Shown: in pieces, positions 57,531 through 64,000 of the stretch | Layout: each line of letters begins with the position of its first letter | Position numbering within the stretch: the stretch's first letter is position 1 | Assembly (NCBI GenBank): GCA_004802725.1 | Contig: SGPM01000013.1 | Span: 62,001-126,000 of the forward strand | Length of the DNA: 64,000 nt | Direction: 5' to 3' | Source of the DNA: Antrodiella citrinella | Lineage: Eukaryota; Basidiomycota; Agaricomycetes; Polyporales; Steccherinaceae | Notes under the pieces: model-generated | The model's input: the letters and a program-made list of their open reading frames with translations, nothing else | The model's database searches: none | What the model was told of the DNA's origin: nothing | Made by a program: the position numbers and the translations under genes

Positions 57531-58298
57531 ATGGCCCGCTCCAAGGAAGTCGCACCCAGCGTTGGACGCCTCTCAAGATCCCAAGTCTTCGCTCGTCGCG
57601 GCCTGTACAAGGGTCTTAAAAAGACTGAAAAGCCGGCCGCTTCAGAGGTCGCAGCTACGAAGGAGGTTCAGGTTGGCGGAGAGAAGAACGGTGGAAAGAG
57701 AGTTGTCCCCACAGCGAAGGCGTCGCGCTTCTACCCTGCTGAGGATGTTCGCCAGCCCAAGAAGTCCCGCAAAACCCCCAAGCCCGCCCACCTCCGCTCA
57801 TCCATCACCCCCGGCACTATCCTCATCCTCCTCGCTGGTCGTTTTGCTGGCAAGCGGGTAGTTTTCTTGAAGCAGTTGGACAGCGGATTGCTGTTGGTGA
57901 CCGGTCCCTTCAAGCTTAACGGTGTACCACTCCGTCGGGTGAACCAGGCGTATGTTATTGCGACCTCCACCAAGGTTGATCTCGCCGAGTTCAAGGTGCG
58001 TCGCTCGTTTTACACTACGCAGTCATCGTCTCATTCCGCACAATAGCTCGACGAGAAGATCAACGACGCTTACTTCAAGAAGCCTGCCTCCAAGGGCCCC
58101 GGTTCTGCTGAGGCAGAGTTCTTCTCAGAGGGCAAACCCAAGGAGAAGGAGGCGTTCCCCGAATCTAAGTCTGCCGACCAAAAGACCGTCGATGGTGCTG
58201 TCATCGCTGCCGTTAAGAAGACCGAGACTCTTGCGAAGTACCTGAAGGCGACCTTCGGCCTGTCGAAGGGTCAATTCCCTCATGCATTGACGTTCTAG
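57531..58298 (+). CDS. RPL6: 60S ribosomal protein eL6
   Basis: Two coding exons: 57531-57995 and 58047-58298 (238 aa). A structural protein of the large subunit. The N-terminus is basic and Lys/Ala-rich. The core has [56 protein letters not shown], then KINDAYFKK in exon 2. Codon use is biased towards C-ending codons, as for MET6 and uL6. The ATG stands directly after an acceptor, as in the other ribosomal-protein gene of the window. Confidence 0.97.
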
Positions 58299-58633
58299 AG
58301 GGCGACCGTTGTCGACGAGGGAGGATGCATTCTGTGGGAGGGGCGATCTTCCGCTATGACATATGATATGCTGCACAGTATTCAATTATGACATTCTGGC
58401 AAACCATCTATGCAGCTGTACCATGCGATTGTAAAACAAACTTCGTTGGGTTCACAAGATCTACAAATTGCAAGTTTTACTCGCAAGTATTGCTTTGGAA
58501 GTCTTTTCCCATCGCAAGATGACGGTGCGTTTGCGTGTGATGCACATTTTAGAATGTCGGACGTTCGCTTGAGGTTACAATCCAGAGATTCGAGAAAAGT
58601 CAGCACCCATTGTATGGGCGCTCCTTTATTAAC
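58299..58633. other. Intergenic, eL6 to COX18
   Basis: 335 nt with the eL6 3' UTR and COX18 promoter; nothing else seen. Confidence 0.4.
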
Positions 58634-59802
58634 ATGTTGTCGAGAACTTCTCTCTCCTCTCATCTTCGCTGGAGACACAACCATCATGTCGCCAGCCTAC
58701 TCACTCATCATGCTCGTGCGCGGTCGCAGAGCAAGCGAACATTCATAACGTCCACCATCCAAACTGTTTCGGATGGTTTTCTAGACCTTGCCATTGCATT
58801 GCCATACCCTGAATCAGTACCGATTTATTCTGCGACTATTATTCTCACCACCGTGCTCAGTCGCCTCATTCTCACTGTGCCATTCTCAATATGGGTACGT
58901 TCAGTCGTCATTACAACCTACTTATAAGCTGACCTGTCTACGCAGGCCAAACGGCGGCAATGGTTGCTAGAGGATGTCGTCGTGCCCAAGCTTCGCGAGG
59001 AAATGCCTTTATTTCGGAAGCAGGCGATAGAAAATATGAAGAAAGATAAGTTCAGAGGCAACGAAGATGAGGCAAGAGCTGAAATGGGAAAGCGAGCAAA
59101 ACAGCTGGTCAGTCGTTGACAGTATCTTCTCCACTCTCGCTGTCGCTGATGGTGGCTTCATTAGCTTGATCGTCGAAGACGAGAATTAACGTCTATACAT
59201 GGATGTTCGCCGACGCTCACGATGATTGTTCCTGCTGTCTCGCAGCTGCCTCTATTTGTGGGCTTCTCGATGATGCTAAGTAACGTCTCGCGGGCACCCA
59301 CTGTGTTCGACTCCGAATCATTCTTGACCCTCGCGTCTTTGGCTCACGCCGACCCGACCGTGACCTTGCCCATTGTCATTGGGCTGCTCAGTCTTGCGAA
59401 TGCAGAGTCATCCCACTGGTTCATCAGTGCAGAGGCTGTGAAACGCGAAGCTCAAGTGCAAGAATGGGCCGACAAGAAGCGTGCAAAAGGAGAAGCTGTT
59501 ATACAACCCAAGAAGATCATCCAGAGCACGCTGAGAATTTACAGTGTGATACGAATCCTGGTCTCAGCGGTATTCCCTGGAGTAAGTTTACTGTCTTTGC
59601 GCCCCGCAAGTATTCACTGACTCTGTTTGTTTGCTAGAGCGTTCAGTTATACTGGGCGACCTCTTCTGCGTTTGGTCTTGTGCAAACCTGGGCGTTGGAT
59701 TACTGGGATTCAAGGCGGGTGCGACCGTCTTTCGATCCACCAAAGGCTGCCGCCGTAGATGTACGGGCATCAACAAAGTCCAGTAAAAGGAGAAGTCGGT
59801 AA
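58634..59802 (+). CDS. COX18: Mitochondrial inner-membrane insertase COX18 (Oxa1 superfamily)
   Basis: Four exons: 58634-58894, 58946-59107, 59165-59581, 59638-59802 (334 aa). An Arg/Ser/His-rich presequence (MLSRTSLSSHLRWRHNHH) suggests mitochondrial import. YidC/Oxa1-type helices follow: YSATIILTTVLSRLILTVPF, a charged matrix loop, then MIVPAVSQLPLFVGFSMML and TLPIVIGLLSLANAESS. RRRRELTSIHGCSPTLT before helix 2 matches the Cox18 branch, which translocates the C-terminal tail of Cox2, rather than Oxa1 itself. There is no long C-terminal ribosome-binding coil, also as in Cox18. The tail is basic. Confidence 0.88.
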
Positions 59803-60049
59803 TACCTAAAGCAGGTCAGCCTCATGGTACGTCTTTCCACTAGTTCGCCTTCGAATGATAAAAAAAGTGGTTTGAGGGAGCCCTACAGCGTCTCTAGAGA
59901 CTGTGGTTGCCCGTTGATCTTTTCTTGATCTAATCTGACGATTTTCCTTTGTTCCCTATTCCCAGAGTATCGTGCTAACCTACTGTCACATCAGGCCACT
60001 TAATCCTCTTCTATACAAACAATTTGAGGCCTCAGCTCGTGGTATATCC

Positions 60050-60642
60050 CTACGAACGCTTAATATCGCACATAACCCTCCCATCTCTACTGTGCACATA
60101 GCGTCCGATGCCTAAATGCCACGCAATACGTGGCAGCAGTAGTGAGAAGCCCGTTACCATCGTCAAACAGAGCGTCCTCGAGCTTCCCCACTTCCTCACC
60201 TGCCATCGCTCCTCGCCCAACGCCCATAGGGTGACACCCATATGGGTAATATCCCCCAGAAGTAGAGGAGCGAGCAACGCTGCCACTATCTTCTCCTGTA
60301 TGGCCGACTGGTCATAGAGATATCGTCTGGCAGCCCCCAGAATGAAGAAGTTGATGAGCCCCAACAACGCGACTGTTTGTGCGAGTTGCAGCAACGTGAC
60401 GAGCGTCGCCAGCGATAATTCGTCCTCCGGTGGGGGTGCGTTCGAAGGCCATGGTGCCTGTCGATCGTGAGCCTGGTTTCCGAATGCACTGTCAGGATTT
60501 TCAGGAGCATCCGTCGTCAAGCCATACAGCGCACCTCTTTGGGATAGAGAATTGCTCCTACGCAGCCGAGCAGTGTGAGCATTGGCTCGTAACAGCCGAA
60601 TATTGCCCAGTAGAATCCTGGTATCGCTGACTGGTGCTCCAT
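60050..60642 (-). CDS. Small four-helix membrane protein, fungal family
   Basis: Two exons: 60642-60535 and 60472-60050 (176 aa). The first exon holds IPGFYWAIFGCYEPMLTLLGCVGAI, one hydrophobic helix. Exon 2 holds three more: LVTLLQLAQTVALLGLINFF, VAALLAPLLLGDITHMGVTLW and TLCLTMVTGFSLLLPRIAWHL. The pattern PxFYxxxFxxxEPxxxLxG followed by a helix pair with an internal DxxH is common to small uncharacterised fungal membrane proteins; I believe this is one, possibly the DUF7704 type. The 61-nt intron is set by phase. Function unknown. Confidence 0.65.
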
Positions 60643-61468
60643 TTTATCTGGTCTGGCCTGGTATCGAGAACTTCTTGCTACCAGATTATGTGCAACGGAC
60701 GCAGCGAAAGTTATGGCTCGCGAGGCTCAATAACTGGACATTATCCTCGTGCGATGCTCGTAAGGGTGTGCGGTGGTTGATTGTTGTGTTCAGGCCCCTT
60801 GCCCCACGCCGGTCCATTTATATGTACCGCACGAGAACAACAGCTTTGATTCTGCGGCGCACTGGCAGTTGACTAGCATGAACATGTGAAACCACCGGGT
60901 TAGCGTGTCCGCCACCGAAGGGGCCGAGAGCCTGCCCTAAACGCCCCGTATATCATCGAGTCGGACGCCATTTCGGTTCCTCATCTTACAAACCACGGTC
61001 CAATTCTTACCCAGGCAGGCGACTAGATATAAAACGTCGCGCCGCTAAATGGCAGGATCAAGATTGCTCCATTGGATGAGGGTTATAATGCTCACTTTCT
61101 TCTTGTGCTGCTTACGGTAGTACAATTTGGTGGATTTGCAGCTTCGCTCCTTCTCACATGCATTATACACTGGTTTACGTCCTTGTACTCGTCGTATAAC
61201 ACCATATATATTTGCACCTTGCTTGTCCTTGTATTCGGAGTGACTGAGAAGAGGTGGTGCGTATGGCAGGCATGGTTCGCCGCAGCAATGTGGGATGTGA
61301 TCGAGAGCCGAAATAGTTTCATGGCTTTGAAAATCCGTGGACTTGGGATAAGAATGACGAATGGAGGACGGAGAATGAAGCAAGAACATGAGTATGAATA
61401 GAGTGAGGTCTCTACATCCACATTACAACGTATATAGTGACATTCAGAAGCATTTATGTAATACATTT
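60643..61468. other. Intergenic, small membrane protein promoter to ATG7 3' end
   Basis: 826 nt without a supported gene. A TATAAA at 61028-61033 is followed by an ATG at 61049 whose frame closes after 23 codons. A hydrophobic frame at 61072-61401 lacks an ATG. It probably holds the promoter of the membrane-protein gene and the ATG7 3' UTR. Confidence 0.4.
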
Positions 61469-64000
61469 CTACAGAGCATCTTCGTCTTCATCTCCCAGTT
61501 CCCAATCTACGTTCTCCAGTGCCGCCTCACCTTCATCGTAAAGCTTGTCCAGTCCTGTTAATTTCTCCAGATATCCTTGATCGTTGAAAGCCTTCAGCAT
61601 CATATCGAATCCTTTCTTCTCGTACGCCTCAATCACCTGCAGCTTTTTGTGAGTATGACGTCTTCATGCCGAGTGTTTCAACTAGTCATACCGTTTCACT
61701 GCATCCTGTACACTTGTCGTACGCCGCACCCAAAATCTGCATGTTCCTGAACTCTGCCAAGAAACCTCTCAACTGATGAGGCACAAGGCCCAGGACACTG
61801 CCCGACGCATGAGGATCAGCAGTTTCCTTTCCAACTTGCGGCGGTGGCGCAGGTGCGTTGATCCTGAGACATGACTCCTTCAGCTTCTGTGGCGTCTACA
61901 TCAATCTAGCCTACTCACCCGTCTTTGTGCTGCAACAGAGATACCAGCAACTCGACCGCAGTGGAAGCGGCGATGGAGGCCAACCCAGGACGAGTCACAG
62001 TGCACATCTGGTCCAGTGTTCTGTCGGTCAGAGACTGAGCAACAATTCAGTCAGGTATATACTTCTCATGAAGAGGCGAAAACGTACGTCTGCGGGAGCC
62101 ACGATGTCGTTACAGTAGTAGCAACCTAGTCTGGTTCCGGTAGACAGGGTCGCCCTAGCACCGTGCCGCATAACAAGGAAGGTGTCAAATCCAAGAGCAG
62201 CATTCATGACAATCTATAGCGAGGTGAGTACGGGTAATTCAAAGTGTCTCGTAGCATACCTTCCCCTTGGCAGCGCCAATGACGGTAGGTAGCCATCTAC
62301 TCTCTCTGGAGTCCATCAACAAGAATACCGCATCGTGTTCATCTATCAGTTTCTCCAGTGTCTCTACATCCTTCTTAGCGGCTTCTATGCCCGCAGGTGG
62401 TATCGGGTGACCAGGCATGGGTATACTGAGACTGTGGCCTGTTGCGTCCTGAGGCAGAGAATCTTTTTATTAGACAAAAACAGTGAGATGCAAAGGCAAT
62501 ACATCGTAGGCTCACCACGCCGGGGAATATCTTCTTCAAGCGGTCAGCGGCACAAGCCGCTTTAGGCTTTCCACCGTCCAAACAGTCCTCGAACTCAAAC
62601 AGTGGCTGTCGTACGGGATTCGAGAATGAGACGCGTGCAGAGTCGACGAATGTGATCTTCCGGACACCCCATCCCTGCGTCCGATGTCAGCAGAGTATCT
62701 ACGGCAGCATGAAAGAGTACATACCATCAACGTTCGTGCGACATAACATCCAAGCGTGCCGGCACCGAGGAGCAAACACTTTGTCGAAGCGACCTTGTCC
62801 AGATCCAGCGACGGGAGGATGCGCCATCGCATGAGCTTCAGGTTCAAGTCCACAGCCTGATCGGCGAGTCTGAGACGCAAACCAAATCAATCCCCGTCGG
62901 ACACTTGAACAACATCGCATTGCTAACCTTCTTGGATCCATCATAGGAGCTAGATCTGCTACCCGTGGTCCCAACTTTCCTTGGGGGTTCTTCTCCCACC
63001 CGACCGCACTGGGTTTGACTAGGCAGGAATTTAACGGTCAGAAATTGTTGGAAATCTATGTCAAGACATTGTACCTTTCTCATCACCGCTGGCGACACGC
63101 ACAATACCTGACCGACTCTTCCAGTGCCCGTCTGAAGAGACATCTGCATCCCGCCAACATAGAACGCGGAAACCGTCCGCCGCATCTGTAGGATAATGAT
63201 AGCGAAGGAAAGCAAGAAGGTTACGCAGTGGCCATCCTGGGTTGGAGTGTGCTGCTGAAGGATCTGTGAAACCAATGGTGCGCTACGGATGTCTATGTCA
63301 ACTGAATGATATATTTAAAATCAAAGGGTCGAACTCACCGAAGCCGGAGGCACGTCTTTGAAGAACGTAGCATATTCCTCTACAGACGCGACCTCATGAG
63401 TGTCATTTGTCGTACGAACTAAGAAGAACGATCTTGGATGTTGGTGAAGCGAAGAGTGGACGGCAGTCAACTGGTGGAGCTCGGAGTCAGAGAGGTACAA
63501 AAGAGACAATGTGTGGAAGCGTACCGTCGCATCGCTGAATGATTGAGATGCGTTCTCCCAATCACCGTCTGTTTCCCAGGCGGGCTTGGAGACAAAGGCA
63601 GGGAATGAGAACCAGAAGTAATACTTGTACTTCTTGAGATCCGCATAGGTGATCAGGAGAAAGCGAGTAAGGAGGTCTGTCGAGCCCTTCGTGATGCTCT
63701 CCCAAATCTAAGCAACCTGCTTAGTGTCCTATCAGAGTGATCGTGCCCATGAATAGTACCTCATCTGCCTGCTGGTTAAACAGTGCGGTCTTGTCTGTAG
63801 CTTTGAACTCTTCGATGGTATTGAAGTTCTTGAACACACCATGAGCGGCAACAGAGTTGGCAGGAAGTCTGAGTGTATATCGATTCGAAACAGCTAATCT
63901 ACGGCACAGAACACACAACGGCGTACTGGGGTTGATCACGGAACGCCTCTCCTCCCACCGTAATGTTGCATCCAAGCGCGATCTCGTTGCCAGTCTCGCG
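61469..64000 (-). CDS. ATG7: Autophagy E1-like activating enzyme ATG7 (5' end outside window)
   Basis: Thirteen visible exons: 64000-63927 (partial), 63868-63760, 63707-63525, 63470-63339, 63282-63075, 63018-62928, 62869-62725, 62674-62516, 62448-62260, 62213-62088, 62034-61919, 61863-61692, 61636-61469 (623 aa visible; roughly 70 N-terminal residues lie beyond 64000). It activates Atg8 and Atg12 with ATP. The N-terminal domain shows [15 protein letters not shown] and [16 protein letters not shown]. The adenylation core shows [53 protein letters not shown] and the zinc cysteines GCYYCND. The catalytic Cys sits in [16 protein letters not shown]. The C-terminal Atg8-binding tail is acidic ([12 protein letters not shown]). 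Confidence 0.97.

Noticed and set aside
61072..61401. Hydrophobic 109-codon frame near ATG7
   Set aside because: It has no ATG at its beginning and no upstream exon that joins in phase.
1..64000. CRISPR arrays, rRNA, tRNA, transposons
   Set aside because: No repeat-spacer pattern, rRNA-like conserved segments, cloverleaf I could support, or transposase/reverse-transcriptase motifs were seen while reading both strands.

Overview
The window looks like nuclear DNA of a mushroom-forming basidiomycete (Agaricomycotina). Genes are tightly packed on both strands. Almost every one is cut by short GT-AG introns of about 48-65 nt, and the proteins are typical fungal housekeeping types. I placed exons by hand from reading frame, splice consensus and family conservation, and checked phase across every junction. 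I recognise 27 protein genes; the last (ATG7) runs off the right edge. I see no rRNA, tRNA, CRISPR array or transposon.

Layout from left to right. 0.65-10.4 kb: WTAP/Mum2-like coiled-coil protein (-), CPD photolyase (+), LRR-like protein (+), TXNDC9/phosducin-like (-), Pelota/Dom34 (+), URA3 (-). 10.5-20.9 kb: PUS7 (+), MFSD10-like transporter (+), SUR1-type glycosyltransferase (-), SWT1 nuclease (-). 21.3-30.8 kb: PCF11 (-), ribosomal protein uL6/L9 (+), STE14 (-), mitochondrial EF-G2 (+), an unidentified acidic nuclear-type protein (-). 31.2-43.4 kb: xylitol dehydrogenase (-), MET6 (+), ASCH-like small protein (+), an intronless double class-I aminoacyl-tRNA-synthetase-like protein (-), a DUF2985-type membrane protein (-). 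43.7-64 kb: the giant FMP27/BLTP2 lipid-transfer gene (-), DPB2 (-), SDT1 (-), ribosomal protein eL6 (+), COX18 (+), a small four-helix membrane protein (-), ATG7 (-).

The genes do not form one pathway. Several divergent pairs share short promoters: WTAP-like/photolyase, TXNDC9/Pelota, URA3/PUS7, STE14/MEF2, XYL2/MET6 and SDT1/eL6. RNA and translation functions recur: PUS7, SWT1, PCF11, Pelota, uL6, eL6, EF-G2 and the synthetase-like protein.

The most unusual items are: the intronless protein with two tandem class-I synthetase-like modules, one with a lost HIGH-type motif; a set of microexons (8, 12, 14, 17 and 28 nt) forced by frame and family conservation; RGG tracts inside PUS7; a GC-AG intron in PCF11; and ribosomal-protein 5' UTR introns whose acceptor abuts the start codon.
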